A stretch of 64,000 nucleotides of DNA. It comes from Priestia megaterium (GTDB taxonomy: Bacteria; Bacillota; Bacilli; Bacillales; Bacillaceae_H). Below the pieces are notes generated by a model. It ran no database searches, was not told the origin of the DNA, and was given only the letters and a program-made list of their open reading frames with translations. Positions 15,074 through 24,166 of the stretch are shown one piece after another. The DNA lies in contig VTEF01000002.1 in assembly GCA_008180335.1 (NCBI GenBank), forward strand, positions 124,001-188,000, in the 5' to 3' direction. The position numbers and the translations under genes were made by a program. Numbering within the stretch: the first letter of the stretch is position 1; each line of letters starts with the position of its first letter.

Positions 15074-16108
15074 TTATTCAGTATAACAAATAAATGGTGG
15101 CACAGGTAAAGCTTTTAAGAAATGAAAAGAGGAGAAATCTTGCAGCCAGTCACCTTTATTTAAAAATACGTGAGTGCGGTCACCCCAGCACATTGAAAGT
15201 GTAGGGCTATAAGTTTTTTGCGTATTTGCAGGGTTGGCTGAAAAGCTTTTTGGATCGTAATCACTTCTTGAGCCCGTATGCTTATTGGTATATGTGAACC
15301 GCCAGATTTTTGTACGTAAGCAATCATTAAAAAATAATAAGCTATATAAAAATTTTCCAGCTTCTATCCGATTTTTAACGGACTTAAAATAAGAAATTTT
15401 TAATCCTGTTAAAGCAATGGTTTGATGTTCATAGTAAGGAAATAAAATTTGTGTCATGCCCAGCACATTTTGTAAATAAAACTGCCACGTATCAATGACA
15501 TCTAGTTTTATATGAGGGTGTTGAATGATTTTTTGTTCAATATGATGCTGTTCATTAATAATAAGAGCAATGGACAAAAGGTGTTTATTATGGTTGGTTA
15601 AAAAATCGTGCCAGATTGGTTCCATAAAAGAAGAGACACAAAACCTAGACAGTAAATAAAAAAGATTTTTTTTTTGAATTTTGCTTGCTTCATATAATAG
15701 CAATTGTGCGTAGGCATCTTGAAAAATAGCAGCATTCGATCTTTCTAAAAACAAAAAGAAGGCATGGTGTTTAACAGGAGAAAGCATCCTTTTGATGAAA
15801 TCAGTTTGCAAATCGGTCATGTAATAACCGCTATTGCGTGATACGAGATGAGCAAGAAAAGCCCAGTGTATCTCAGGGTGTTTGTTATAAAAATCAAAAT
15901 AGGCTTGAGTTCGTGTAAGGTTATTTCGATTATGAAACGTAACCACAGCATTAATTCTTTTAATAAGTGCAAGGTCTTCCTCTGTTAATAAGAGGGTTGA
16001 TTTAGAAGGATGAAGCTGTTTAAATGCTTGGTTTTTAAGGGTTTGAATCTGTTTGTCTGTCATTAAGGGATTCGTGTTTGCGTTCGTTTTAGGAAGTGAA
16101 TAAATCAT
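15074..16108 (-). CDS. DUF2515 family protein (YppC-like)
   Basis: 344 aa, soluble. 'HNRNNLTRTQAYFDFYNKHP' followed by 'HWAFLAHLVSRNSGYYMTDLQ' is the hallmark of DUF2515, known from B. subtilis YppC. No catalytic motif is obvious. It stands alone, inserted on the opposite strand between yozD and the kinase cluster. Function unknown. Confidence 0.82.
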   Translation of the reverse strand: MIYSLPKTNANTNPLMTDKQIQTLKNQAFKQLHPSKSTLLLTEEDLALIKRINAVVTFHNRNNLTRTQAYFDFYNKHPEIHWAFLAHLVSRNSGYYMTDLQTDFIKRMLSPVKHHAFFLFLERSNAAIFQDAYAQLLLYEASKIQKKNLFYLLSRFCVSSFMEPIWHDFLTNHNKHLLSIALIINEQHHIEQKIIQHPHIKLDVIDTWQFYLQNVLGMTQILFPYYEHQTIALTGLKISYFKSVKNRIEAGKFLYSLLFFNDCLRTKIWRFTYTNKHTGSRSDYDPKSFSANPANTQKTYSPTLSMCWGDRTHVFLNKGDWLQDFSSFHFLKALPVPPFICYTE

Positions 16109-16225
16109 AAGCAGCCTCCTTTATGTTTTAAAAAGGATGAAGCGGGAACAGAAAAAAGAAAAATTTGAAACCTTTATAACATTAGTACGTATAAAGGGTA
16201 ACAAATGTTAAGAAAAGAGGTTTTA

Positions 16226-16441
16226 ATGATGCTGAAAAAAATAATAAAATCGATTATGGGTTCACAAAGTCATCGCCACTATAGCAGCAGCGACCGTTAT
16301 CATCGCCGTCCGCGTCACTATAGCAGCAGTGACCGTTATAAACGCGATAGATACTATGATAGCCGAAGTCATTCAAAATATGGTCATCAACACTATAAAC
16401 GTAAGCGCAAAAGCTTTTTTTCAAGCTTTTCTTCTAGCTGA
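16226..16441 (+). CDS. 71-aa Arg/His/Ser/Tyr-rich basic protein
   Basis: After a short amphipathic start (MMLKKIIKSIMG) the chain is made of Ser, Arg, His and Tyr, with 'HYSSSDRYHRRPR' repeated as 'HYSSSDRYKRDR'. I chose ATG 16226 because AAAGAGG lies just upstream, unlike the ATG at 16205. It ends 6 bp before the protein kinase gene, so they are co-transcribed. Repeats rich in Ser/Arg/Tyr recall spore coat proteins such as CotG, which are kinase substrates, making a kinase-substrate pair a reasonable guess. Confidence 0.6.
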   Translation: MMLKKIIKSIMGSQSHRHYSSSDRYHRRPRHYSSSDRYKRDRYYDSRSHSKYGHQHYKRKRKSFFSSFSSS

Positions 16442-16447
16442 TGCGAG

Positions 16448-17272
16448 ATGTTTAATCATTTTTTAAAATTTGTCCACAGATGGATAGTTGATAGACCTTT
16501 GAAACCAGGAATGATGGTAGATAATCGTTATGAAGTAAAAAAACTTTTAGGTATGGGAAGCTATGGGTTGACGTATGTTGTGTGGGATCGCGCCAGTCAA
16601 AAAGAAGCAGTTTTAAAGCAGCTGAGGAAGACAAAGCAGCGGACAATTCAAGGGATGCATTCTTTTGGATATGAACAACAAATCTTGTCGAAATTAAATC
16701 ATCCGCAAATACCGTCCCTTCATCATGTCATTGAACATGATGAAGGTTCCTTTTTAATTATGGATGTTATCAAGGGTAAAACCTTTGAAGATTTAATTTT
16801 CGAAGAAGGAAAATCTTACACTGAGCATGAAGTATTACATATACTGCTGCAAATTTTAGAGGTTGTAGCTTATCTTCATCAAGAAGGAGTTGTTCACCGT
16901 GACTTGCGCATCCCAAACATTATTGATGTTAACGGAACAATCCATATTATTGATTTTGGTTTAGCCCGTTTTTTAGATGATCAAGAAAATATCGAGCATT
17001 TAGTAACAGAGCAGCAATACATGAGGGAAATCTCAATTAAAAGTGATTTGTATGCATTAGGTCATTTTGTTCTGTTTTTGCTTTATTCATCCTATCAGCC
17101 TAAGACAAAAGCGGAGAAAAGCTGGGAAGAAGAATTGGCATTATCACCTGGTGTAACAGCGATTATAAAAAAAATGTTGCAAGTGAATGGATGCTATGAT
17201 CAAGTCGAATGCTTAAGAAGAGACATTAATGAGTGCATAAATCAAAGTTTTAGCCAATATATTTCTGATTGA
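16448..17272 (+). CDS. eukaryotic-type Ser/Thr protein kinase, single domain
   Basis: 274 aa, no membrane segment. Glycine loop 'GMGSYG' (35-40), Lys57 in 'EAVLKQL', 'HRDLRIPN' (150-157) and 'DFG' (169-171) are all present. The activation segment is short and lacks a recognisable APE ('TEQQYMREISIKSDLYALG'), so regulation may differ from PASTA kinases. The end keeps the Arg of the last subdomain. It sits between a Ser/Tyr-rich small protein and spo0M, pointing to a role in sporulation; the protein resembles cytosolic Bacillus kinases such as YabT only in general plan. Confidence 0.82.
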   Translation: MFNHFLKFVHRWIVDRPLKPGMMVDNRYEVKKLLGMGSYGLTYVVWDRASQKEAVLKQLRKTKQRTIQGMHSFGYEQQILSKLNHPQIPSLHHVIEHDEGSFLIMDVIKGKTFEDLIFEEGKSYTEHEVLHILLQILEVVAYLHQEGVVHRDLRIPNIIDVNGTIHIIDFGLARFLDDQENIEHLVTEQQYMREISIKSDLYALGHFVLFLLYSSYQPKTKAEKSWEEELALSPGVTAIIKKMLQVNGCYDQVECLRRDINECINQSFSQYISD

Positions 17273-17299
17273 CAGTTGCACAAATTAGGAGGGAACAAG

Positions 17300-18073
17300 A
17301 TGGCCTTGTTTAATAAAGTATTAGCACGCATTGGAATTGGAGCAGCACGGGTAGATGCTAAATTAGTTAATGATACATTTCGGGCAGGAGAAACTATTGA
17401 AGGAATTATCGAAGTATATGGCGGAAATGTAGAACAAAAGATTGATCGTATTTACTTACGTTTATTCACTTCTTATGTGAAAGAAATGGATGATAAGAAA
17501 GTAAAGCAAGATGTACAATTAAATACCTTTAAAATTAACGAGCCGTTTACGATTCAGCCAGCAGAGAAACGTGAAATTCCTTTTACGTTTGAGCTCCCGG
17601 ATGATACACCTGTGACGCTTGGACGAACTCGAGTTTGGGTAGCAACAGGCTTAGACATTAAAGACGCTGTTGATCCATCTGATATTGATTATGTGAAAGT
17701 ACTTCCTAATCCAATGGTAACAAGTACAATTGAAGCGATGGAACAGTTAGGATTTCGCCTTCGCCAAGTCGAGTGTGAAGAAGCACCGCGCCGTCTGAGG
17801 AAACGTCTACCATTTGTGCAAGAGTTTGAGTTCGTTCCTACTAACGGACGCTTTTATGGAAAGCTAGATGAAGTGGAAGTGATTGTACAGCCAAACGGTT
17901 TGAGCCAATATGATTTGTTTTTAGAAGTAGACCGCCGTGCTAGAGGCTTAGGCGGATTTCTAGCAGAAGTGTTAGAGACAGATGAGTCATTAGTTCGTTT
18001 AACTGTCCATGAACAGGATCGGTCAAAATTGAGTGAGCTTTTAGGCAGCACCATTTCACGTTACAGTTCTTAG
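17300..18073 (+). CDS. spo0M: sporulation-control protein Spo0M
   Basis: 257 aa, starting MALFNKVLARIGIGAARVDA, with two arrestin-like beta-sandwich halves; 'RAGETIEGIIEVYGGNVEQKI' and 'VTLGRTRVWVATGLDI' are diagnostic. AGGAGGGA lies upstream of ATG 17300; the frame can be extended to 17276 but without a site. Spo0M affects early sporulation in B. subtilis. It follows the kinase by 27 bp, so they likely share a transcript. Confidence 0.93.
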   Translation: MALFNKVLARIGIGAARVDAKLVNDTFRAGETIEGIIEVYGGNVEQKIDRIYLRLFTSYVKEMDDKKVKQDVQLNTFKINEPFTIQPAEKREIPFTFELPDDTPVTLGRTRVWVATGLDIKDAVDPSDIDYVKVLPNPMVTSTIEAMEQLGFRLRQVECEEAPRRLRKRLPFVQEFEFVPTNGRFYGKLDEVEVIVQPNGLSQYDLFLEVDRRARGLGGFLAEVLETDESLVRLTVHEQDRSKLSELLGSTISRYSS

Positions 18074-18127
18074 AACAAGCGGCGAAACCTGAACATTATA
18101 AACAACCAAAAAAGGATAACCGTTAGC

Positions 18128-18158
18128 AAGAAGCATGTGAACCTGCATGCTTCTTCTT
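18128..18158 (+). terminator. terminator after spo0M
   Basis: AAGAAGCATG-8 nt-CATGCTTCTT followed by CTTC. It covers an ATG at 18137 and so argues against that start for the next gene. Confidence 0.7.
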
Positions 18159-18199
18159 CATTAGATGAAGGCGCGATAAACATAGAGGAGTTGGCAACG

Positions 18200-18844
18200 A
18201 TGTTAAGTATAAAAAGATATACGATAGGGATGGTTTTGTCCCTCATCTTATTTTTATTTTTAATGTTTACGTATGAAACCATGTGGATGAAACAGCTTGA
18301 TTTCCATGTGTTGCATACAATCTTTGATTGGCGAATAGATTTGCTGACGCCATGTATGATCTTTATTACAATAGTTGGTTCATGGCATGTAACGGCTCCT
18401 ATCTGGTTTGTTCTTCTTATCTTTCTGTTGTATAAAAGGCAAGCTGCTGCTGCTTTATTCATTACCCTCGTGTTTTGGGGGGGGAGAGGGTTAAACTGGT
18501 TATTGAAGGAAATTTTTCAACGTCCACGTCCAGAGTGGAGCCAATTAGTTGATGCCTCGCATTATAGCTTTCCTAGCGGGCATGCCATGAACTCAAGTGC
18601 TTTTTATATTGGGATCCTTTTACTAGTGCTGACTTACGCGAAAAGCCGCTTACTGAAAGTCATCTCATTGATTCTGTTTTGCATGCTGATTGTATTAATA
18701 GGGTTTAGCAGGATGTATTTAGGCGTTCACTATTTAACAGACATTTTAGCGGGATACGCAGTTGGGTTTGCATGGGCGATTAGCATGTATCAACTTTATG
18801 ACACGATAGCTAAACCGTTTTTAGAGAGGCTTATTCAACGGTAG
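18200..18844 (+). CDS. yodM: PAP2-family membrane phosphatase (YodM-like)
   Basis: 214 aa, five to six membrane segments. The three PAP2 motifs are visible: 'KEIFQRPRP', 'SFPSGHAMNSSA' and 'SRMYLGVHYLTDILAG'. Family members remove phosphate from lipids such as undecaprenyl diphosphate or phosphatidylglycerol phosphate. The ATG at 18200 has AGAGGAG upstream. A run of eight Gs at 18477-18484 lies within the coding region and would be prone to slippage. Synteny with B. subtilis supports YodM. Confidence 0.85.
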   Translation: MLSIKRYTIGMVLSLILFLFLMFTYETMWMKQLDFHVLHTIFDWRIDLLTPCMIFITIVGSWHVTAPIWFVLLIFLLYKRQAAAALFITLVFWGGRGLNWLLKEIFQRPRPEWSQLVDASHYSFPSGHAMNSSAFYIGILLLVLTYAKSRLLKVISLILFCMLIVLIGFSRMYLGVHYLTDILAGYAVGFAWAISMYQLYDTIAKPFLERLIQR

Positions 18845-19148
18845 ATAACCAGTGTACGATTACATTTTTTTAACGAATGTTTCATTTTAGGTAACTAGGT
18901 CAAAATATTCATCAAAGACAAAAGAACAAATGATAAAATAACTAAGAGAATAGTGTAAACATACTTATAATGCAGTTTCTATGTCAAAATTATTCGTTCG
19001 ACAAAAAACGTCTATTTTCGCCGAAGGGTTTTTCTCCTTCTATCGCTAATAAATATAGGTAATAGAGGAATAGTGTAGCTTTTAAAGTCCTTATATAAAT
19101 TTTACATAAAAAGAAGAACAGCGTTTTTTTCGTTTGGAGGGGAACAGT
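18845..19148. other. intergenic, no gene seen
   Basis: AT-rich stretch before yodL; presumably its promoter. No structure noticed. Confidence 0.4.
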
Positions 19149-19469
19149 TTGAGCGTATGGACCGCGATAAAAAAACAGTTAAATATTATTACCGAATACG
19201 ATGTGACAATCATGCAGACAGAAAAGAAAGGGCAAATACGTGGCTATAAGCCTGTTCATCGTTTAACTATTAAAGCGTTTGATCATCAAGATGCAGCAGC
19301 ACAAGTTTTCCAAAAGTTTAATATTGTGGATAATTTGCCAAAAGAGTGCGGTGCTCGTTTCATTAGCACGGGAGATATTATCTTGATTGATGAAGGCACG
19401 AGAGGGAAATATTATTACAAATTGTGGACAGATGGCTGGCAAAAAGTAAATCGGCTTCATGTAAGGTAA
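19149..19469 (+). CDS. yodL: YodL-like protein
   Basis: 106 aa from TTG 19149, which has GGAGGGG six bases upstream. 'YDVTIMQTEKKGQIRGYKPVHRLTIKAFDHQDAAAQVFQKFN' is a compact alpha/beta domain, and the length and place before deoD match B. subtilis YodL, whose overproduction interferes with MreB. Intact. Confidence 0.78.
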   Translation: MSVWTAIKKQLNIITEYDVTIMQTEKKGQIRGYKPVHRLTIKAFDHQDAAAQVFQKFNIVDNLPKECGARFISTGDIILIDEGTRGKYYYKLWTDGWQKVNRLHVR

Positions 19470-19508
19470 GTGTCTATAAGTTTTGTTTTTATTTTATATT
19501 GAGCAGTT

Positions 19509-19538
19509 GAAAAAGCGACCATCCTGGCCGCTTTTAGT
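19509..19538. terminator. bidirectional terminator between yodL and the 52-aa gene
   Basis: AAAAGCG(ACC)-ATCCT-(GGC)CGCTTTT, symmetric, between two convergent genes. Confidence 0.8.
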
Positions 19539-19696
19539 TATGATTGATAATCACGCATATGATGACCAGGTCCATTTTTTCGTTTGTTAGCCGTGTACTC
19601 ATCACCATGTGCTTCTTGTTCAGCAATAATTGCTTCTTTTGGGATATGGTTATTCTTTTTTGGTGAATTAATGCGATTGCGATGTTTTTTGCCCAT
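19538..19696 (-). CDS. 52-aa basic hydrophilic protein
   Basis: ATG with GAGGTGA eight bases upstream; it begins MGKKHRNRINSPKKNN and ends GPGHHMRDYQS. Lys/Asn/His-rich and probably disordered, like small acid-soluble or spore-core proteins, but I do not recognise the family. A longer frame on the same strand in another phase is a shadow. Confidence 0.65.
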   Translation of the reverse strand: MGKKHRNRINSPKKNNHIPKEAIIAEQEAHGDEYTANKRKNGPGHHMRDYQS

Positions 19697-19906
19697 GAAA
19701 ACGTCACCTCAATTTTAAAGTTTATTGCCATGTTCGCTGTTAGAATACCCCCTTTATTTTGTTTTCACTACACCACTTATTTCATTACATATTTAGTGAT
19801 GAAATAAGCCATAATTAATAACGATTGGCACAAAGAAATATATAAATAATTCGACAAATTATGTTATAGTGAAAGAGCAATACTTTTACATAATAGGAGG
19901 TACGAA

Positions 19907-20611
19907 ATGAGCGTACATATTGGAGCAAAACAAGGTGATATTGCAGAAACAATTTTACTTCCGGGCGATCCTCTTCGTGCAAAATACATTGCAGAAACAT
20001 TTTTAGAAGATGTTACTTGCTATAATGAAGTTCGAGGCATGTTAGGATTTACGGGGACATATAAAGGCAAGCGTGTATCTGTACAAGGAACAGGTATGGG
20101 AGTTCCATCAATTGCGATTTATGTAAATGAATTAATGAATGAATACGGTGTTCAAAATTTAATTCGTGTTGGTACATGCGGAGCTATTCAAAAAGATGTA
20201 AAAGTTCGCGATGTGATTTTAGCGATGTCATCATCAAGTGATTCACAGATGAACCGTGTAAAATTTGGTCCGATTGACTATGCACCTACAGCTAACTTTG
20301 ATTTGTTAAAAAGAGCATATGATGCAGGTATTAAAAAGGGATTACAGTTAAAAGTAGGTAGTGTTTTTACGTCTGATCAATTTTACAATGAAGATGGTCA
20401 GTTAGAAAAATTAGCAGCACACGGTGTATTAGCAGTTGAGATGGAAACAACAGCTCTTTATACGCTAGCTGCAAAATATGGCCGTAATGCATTGTCTGTT
20501 TTAACGGTAAGCGATCACATCTTCACAGGTGAAGAAACAACAGCTGAAGAACGCCAAACGACGTTCAATGATATGATTGTTGTAGCATTAGAGGCAGCAA
20601 TCAATCAATAA
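19907..20611 (+). CDS. deoD: purine-nucleoside phosphorylase DeoD
   Basis: 234 aa, hexameric NP-I family. '[12 protein letters not shown]', '[12 protein letters not shown]', 'VGTCGAI' and the catalytic Asp of '[10 protein letters not shown]' (Asp203) are all present. It cleaves purine (deoxy)nucleosides with phosphate. TAGGAGG precedes the ATG. Monocistronic here, after yodL as in B. subtilis. Confidence 0.97.
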   Translation: MSVHIGAKQGDIAETILLPGDPLRAKYIAETFLEDVTCYNEVRGMLGFTGTYKGKRVSVQGTGMGVPSIAIYVNELMNEYGVQNLIRVGTCGAIQKDVKVRDVILAMSSSSDSQMNRVKFGPIDYAPTANFDLLKRAYDAGIKKGLQLKVGSVFTSDQFYNEDGQLEKLAAHGVLAVEMETTALYTLAAKYGRNALSVLTVSDHIFTGEETTAEERQTTFNDMIVVALEAAINQ

Positions 20612-20661
20612 AATCAGTTGAATGAATCCCTGATTTTTAGTACAATAATGCTATAAATAAG

Positions 20662-20797
20662 ATTCCTTAAAGGGGAGTAGCGTCAGGGAAATCCTGAAAT
20701 AAAGTCGACATTACGTAGTGCACTTCTACCGGCTTTATTGACATGTTGCATAAACTGTCTAGCAAGACCTTTACCGATTTATGGTAAAGGTCTTTTA
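20662..20797 (+). promoter_or_regulatory. yybP-ykoY (Mn2+) riboswitch with terminator
   Basis: The start AAAGGGGAGTAGCG, the middle CTACCGGCTTTATTGACAT and the end GCAAGACCTTT follow the yybP-ykoY pattern. AAAGG of the first strand can pair with CCTTT (20768-20773). The same bases also form a terminator, AGACCTTTACC/GGTAAAGGTCT + TTTT (20764-20797). Ligand binding would therefore block termination and switch the gene on. The class senses Mn2+ and usually precedes exporters; here only a 57-aa protein follows. Confidence 0.88.
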
Positions 20798-20881
20798 TGT
20801 ATTTAAAGGAGATAAAAGATGTAACCATAATCGTTTTTTTCTTATTTTTTACTTTTAAAAAAGAGGAGAAGCGATGTTTCG

Positions 20882-21055
20882 TTGAAACAAGAAAAGAACG
20901 TGTTTTTACTTATCGTGTTTTTTGTTGTAGCAAAATTATTTATTGTTGCCATGTTAACATTAGAGGTGAAAAATCCACCTCGTTTTCAGCACTTGTTCGG
21001 TGTAGTTCCGTTTATATATACATTAAATTATATAGAAATTCCACCACGCCGCTAA
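20882..21055 (+). CDS. 57-aa single-span membrane protein under the Mn2+ riboswitch
   Basis: It begins (M)KQEKNVFLLIVFFVVAKLF; one hydrophobic helix (about residues 6-25) is followed by VKNPPRFQHLFGVVPF and a short aromatic tail ending IPPRR. The start is uncertain: TTG 20882 lies 13 bases from GAGGAG, while a better placed ATG (20873) reads only ATG TTT CGT TGA and overlaps the TTG. Either translational coupling or an old frameshift could explain this. Its own terminator follows. As the only gene on the riboswitch transcript it should act in Mn2+ homeostasis. Confidence 0.55.
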   Translation: MKQEKNVFLLIVFFVVAKLFIVAMLTLEVKNPPRFQHLFGVVPFIYTLNYIEIPPRR

Positions 21056-21078
21056 AAAATCTAGAAGATAAAGGAAGA

Positions 21079-21112
21079 GGAGGAACTAGAAATAGTTTCT
21101 CCTTTTTTAAAA
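21079..21112 (+). terminator. terminator after the small membrane protein
   Basis: GGAGGAACTA-GAAA-TAGTTTCTCC followed by T6. Confidence 0.8.
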
Positions 21113-21222
21113 AATACCTATTTTCAAGTTAAAGAATATGTGTTACGATATCATACGTTAAAAACGGCCCCGATTTTCGTGAAAGTCGAAAATCACATAA
21201 AAATTTAATAAGAGGTGATAGG

Positions 21223-22674
21223 ATGAACGTATCAACAATGAAACAAGAGTGGTTCTCCAATGTAAGAGGGGATATTTTATCAGGTATGACCGTAGCGCTT
21301 GCTTTAATCCCGGAAGCGATTGCTTTTTCAATCATTGCTGGAGTAGACCCAATGGTTGGCTTATATGCATCGTTCTGTATTGCAGTTGTTATTGCATTTA
21401 CCGGAGGTCGTCCAGGGATGATTTCAGCAGCCACGGGTGCAATGGCCTTGTTAATGATTAACCTTGTGAAAGATCATGGAGTAGAGTATTTATTCGCTGC
21501 TACGATATTAACGGGGATTATTCAAGTTATTTTTGGCTTGCTTAAAGTTGGGCGCTTTATGACATTTTTACCGCAAACTGTTATGATTGGGTTTGTGAAT
21601 TCACTAGCAATTTTAATTTTTACAGCTCAGCTTCCTCACTTTGTTGGGGCAAACTGGATGATGTATGCAATGGTAGCAGGAACATTAGCAATTATTTATT
21701 TACTGCCGCTTCTGACAAAAGCTGTTCCTTCGCCGTTAATAGCAATTATTGTTATGACAACAATTGCTATTTTAGGTGGATTGGATTTAAAAACGGTTGG
21801 TGATATGGGGAATATTACGCGTTCATTCCCAATCTTTCACGTGCCAATGGTTGAGTTTTCGTTAGAAACATTGTTAATTATTTTGCCGTATTCATTGCCA
21901 TTAGCAATTGTTGGCCTTTTAGAGTCATTATTGACAGCTACAATTGTAGATGAAGCAACTGAGACAACTTCTGACAAAAATAAAGAAGCACGCGGCCAAG
22001 GAATTGCCAATGTAGTTACGGGCTTTTTTGGTGGTATGGCAGGCTGCGCAATGATTGGCCAGTCTGTAATTAACGTGAAATCAGGTGGGCGTGGTCGTTT
22101 ATCAGCATTCGTTGCCGGAGTATTTTTGCTGTTTTTAATTATGGTGTTAGGTGATATTGTTAAGCAAATTCCTATGGCTGCTCTCGCAGGAGTTATGTTT
22201 ATGGTTTCTTTTGGAACATTTGATTGGCAGTCATTACGTGATCTGAAAAAATATCCGCTTTCTGATGCCGCTGTTATGGTGCTTACAGTTGTAATTGTTG
22301 TATATACGCACAATTTAGCTCTTGGAGTAATTATAGGAATCGTTCTTAGCGCTGTAGTCTTTGGCTGGAAAATGGCTAAAATTAAAACCGTTTCAAAAAT
22401 TGAAGGAAATGTTAAAACATATTCTCTATCTGGACAATTGTTTTTTGGAACAATGACACATTTTATTGAAGAATTCGATTATATTAATGATCCAAAAACC
22501 ATTCATATCGACTTTACTCATTCTCATGTGTGGGATCAGTCAGCAGTAACTGGAATTGCTAAAGTGATAGCCAAATACAATAAACTGGAGAAAAAAGTTG
22601 TTGTAACAGGCTTAAATGAAGAAAGTAAACAAATTGTTGAACGAATCGGCTTACATTCTCTATCGGGTCATTAG
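21223..22674 (+). CDS. SulP family anion transporter with STAS domain
   Basis: 483 aa. Residues 1-370 form 10-12 membrane segments with the SulP opening '[27 protein letters not shown]', and residues 390-480 form a STAS domain ('[21 protein letters not shown]'). These carry sulfate, bicarbonate or other anions in symport or exchange; the substrate cannot be read here. AAGAGGTGATAGG lies before the ATG. A hairpin GATTTTCG/CGAAAATC sits about 30 bp upstream of the start. Single gene with its own terminator. Confidence 0.92.
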   Translation: MNVSTMKQEWFSNVRGDILSGMTVALALIPEAIAFSIIAGVDPMVGLYASFCIAVVIAFTGGRPGMISAATGAMALLMINLVKDHGVEYLFAATILTGIIQVIFGLLKVGRFMTFLPQTVMIGFVNSLAILIFTAQLPHFVGANWMMYAMVAGTLAIIYLLPLLTKAVPSPLIAIIVMTTIAILGGLDLKTVGDMGNITRSFPIFHVPMVEFSLETLLIILPYSLPLAIVGLLESLLTATIVDEATETTSDKNKEARGQGIANVVTGFFGGMAGCAMIGQSVINVKSGGRGRLSAFVAGVFLLFLIMVLGDIVKQIPMAALAGVMFMVSFGTFDWQSLRDLKKYPLSDAAVMVLTVVIVVYTHNLALGVIIGIVLSAVVFGWKMAKIKTVSKIEGNVKTYSLSGQLFFGTMTHFIEEFDYINDPKTIHIDFTHSHVWDQSAVTGIAKVIAKYNKLEKKVVVTGLNEESKQIVERIGLHSLSGH

Positions 22675-22675
22675 A

Positions 22676-22703
22676 AAAGGTGTGCAATATGCACACCTTT
22701 TTT
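22676..22703 (+). terminator. terminator after the SulP gene
   Basis: AAAAGGTGTGC-AATAT-GCACACCTTTTTT; also close to the stop of the convergent small gene. Confidence 0.85.
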
Positions 22704-22856
22704 CTATGTGGAAAAAATAAAAAGTTTTATTCTAGTAAACCATTCTGACAAAAAAGACTTTTGTTTAGTAAAGGATTGCTTACATTCCTGCAAGGTTTCT
22801 TGGCGTTGTTCAATTAAAATGGAATATGCTTTACGGCGGTATTGATAATCCAGCAT
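22704..22856 (-). CDS. 50-aa basic protein
   Basis: ATG with AAAAGGAGTGG upstream. It begins MLDYQYRRKAYSILIEQRQE and continues as a charged helix to a hydrophobic end (IKLFIFST). I do not recognise the family. A cre-like site lies at 22885-22898 just upstream. Confidence 0.6.
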   Translation of the reverse strand: MLDYQYRRKAYSILIEQRQETLQECKQSFTKQKSFLSEWFTRIKLFIFST

Positions 22857-22884
22857 CAGTATCCACTCCTTTTTAAACAATATA

Positions 22885-22898
22885 TGTAAGCGTTTTCT
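22885..22898. promoter_or_regulatory. possible CcpA (cre) site
   Basis: TGTAAGCGTTTTCT differs in one position from the cre consensus TGWAANCGNTNWCA. It lies 29 bp upstream of the 50-aa gene's start codon. Confidence 0.35.
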
Positions 22899-22927
22899 TA
22901 ATGCTAATATATCATATTAATAAAAAA

Positions 22928-22974
22928 AAACAAAGAAAAAGAATGCAATACTGCTCTTTTTCTTTGTTTTTAAC
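22928..22974. terminator. terminator of the RodA/FtsW gene
   Basis: AAACAAAGAAAAAGA-12 nt-TCTTTTTCTTTGTTT, T-rich on both sides; downstream of the leftward gene. Confidence 0.75.
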
Positions 22975-22999
22975 AACAAACATATTGATAACTTTCAAG

Positions 23000-24166
23000 T
23001 TATTCTGTACCAAACATATAGCGTTTTTGATGCCATGAGATGCTAAACATTAACCCCATTGCAAACATGCTTCCCATCAATGAACTACCACCGTATGATA
23101 TAAATGGAAGAGGGATACCGGTAATTGGCACAACTTGAATCGTCATTCCGATGTTTTGAAATACATGGAATGTAAACATTGTAATAACTCCTACACATAA
23201 ATATGAGTTAAATTCATTCTTAGTTTCTAGCCCAAGCTTAATTAGATAGTAGATAAGCAGGAAGAATAAGCTAATAACAATACTTCCGCCTATAAATCCA
23301 AACTCTTCTCCAATTACAGCAAAGATAAAATCAGTTTGACTTTCCGGAATGTAAACAGCTCCGTTACCAGGACCTTTCCCATTTACCATACCAGAGCCAA
23401 TGGCATTTAAAGACTTTGTTAAGTGATAGGCTTCGCCAGCGCTGTAAGTAGCTGGGTCTAGCCAAGCATAAATACGTCCAAATTGGTATTGCTTTACTCC
23501 TAAATATTTCTCAAGAAATTCAGGTGCATAGATAACAAGAGCTAAAATAGAAGCTCCGATTGTAGCGATGCCTAAAAAAGCAGGAACAATTAATTTCCAT
23601 GTAACCCCTGATACAAACACAAGCCCTACAAAAATTGCAAGAAATACAAGTGAGGTACCTAAGTCAGGCTGCTGCATAACGAGTAAAAGCGGAAGGCCTA
23701 GCGCAGCCCCCATCTTACCTAATAAGAGAAGGTCTTCTCGAATGGTGCGAATTCGATATTTTTCATTATGTTTCACAATAATGTTGCTTAGGACAATGAT
23801 TAAAAATACCTTTACAAATTCAGAAGGCTGTAATGAAAAGCCGGGAAGTGTGAACCAGCTTTTTGCCCCGTTAATTTCTCGTGCAATACTTTCAGGAGCA
23901 ACAATTAAAAATAGTAATAGAAAGTTTCCAAAAGCATAGAAGACCCAAGAAAGTTTTTGAAGCTGATCAGAATCTAACCGCATCACAAATGCAATAATTC
24001 CTGCTCCGATTACATAGAAGGCAATTTGTTTAATGACAAAATTCGAGTCGTACTGACCAATTGTTTGCGCGCTATTAATTGCTACAACACTTACGCAGAA
24101 AAAGAGAAAAAGTAGGAAAGCTAAGTTCCAGTCGAATCTACTAACGTTTCTTTGATTTTCACCCAT
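23000..24166 (-). CDS. RodA/FtsW-family (SEDS) peptidoglycan polymerase
   Basis: 388 aa from ATG 24166 (AGGTGA upstream). About ten membrane segments; 'GAKSWFTLPGFSLQPSEFVK' and 'PESQTDFIFAVIGEEFGF' plus 'TGIPLPFISYGGSS' are SEDS signatures. The conserved Asp of 'ESQTDFIF' needed for glycosyltransfer is present. The loop set is closer to RodA than FtsW. It stands alone, away from mre or fts genes, so it is likely one of several RodA-type paralogues. Confidence 0.9.
   Translation of the reverse strand: MGENQRNVSRFDWNLAFLLFLFFCVSVVAINSAQTIGQYDSNFVIKQIAFYVIGAGIIAFVMRLDSDQLQKLSWVFYAFGNFLLLFLIVAPESIAREINGAKSWFTLPGFSLQPSEFVKVFLIIVLSNIIVKHNEKYRIRTIREDLLLLGKMGAALGLPLLLVMQQPDLGTSLVFLAIFVGLVFVSGVTWKLIVPAFLGIATIGASILALVIYAPEFLEKYLGVKQYQFGRIYAWLDPATYSAGEAYHLTKSLNAIGSGMVNGKGPGNGAVYIPESQTDFIFAVIGEEFGFIGGSIVISLFFLLIYYLIKLGLETKNEFNSYLCVGVITMFTFHVFQNIGMTIQVVPITGIPLPFISYGGSSLMGSMFAMGLMFSISWHQKRYMFGTE

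Noticed and set aside
18137-18199. Longer start for the PAP2 protein at ATG 18137
   Set aside because: That ATG lies in the spo0M terminator stem; ATG 18200 has a ribosome site.
20797-21132. 111-codon ORF beginning at the riboswitch terminator
   Set aside because: Its start is inside the terminator exit and its sequence is rich in Cys/Phe/Lys without pattern; the other frame (20882-21055) gives a sensible membrane protein.
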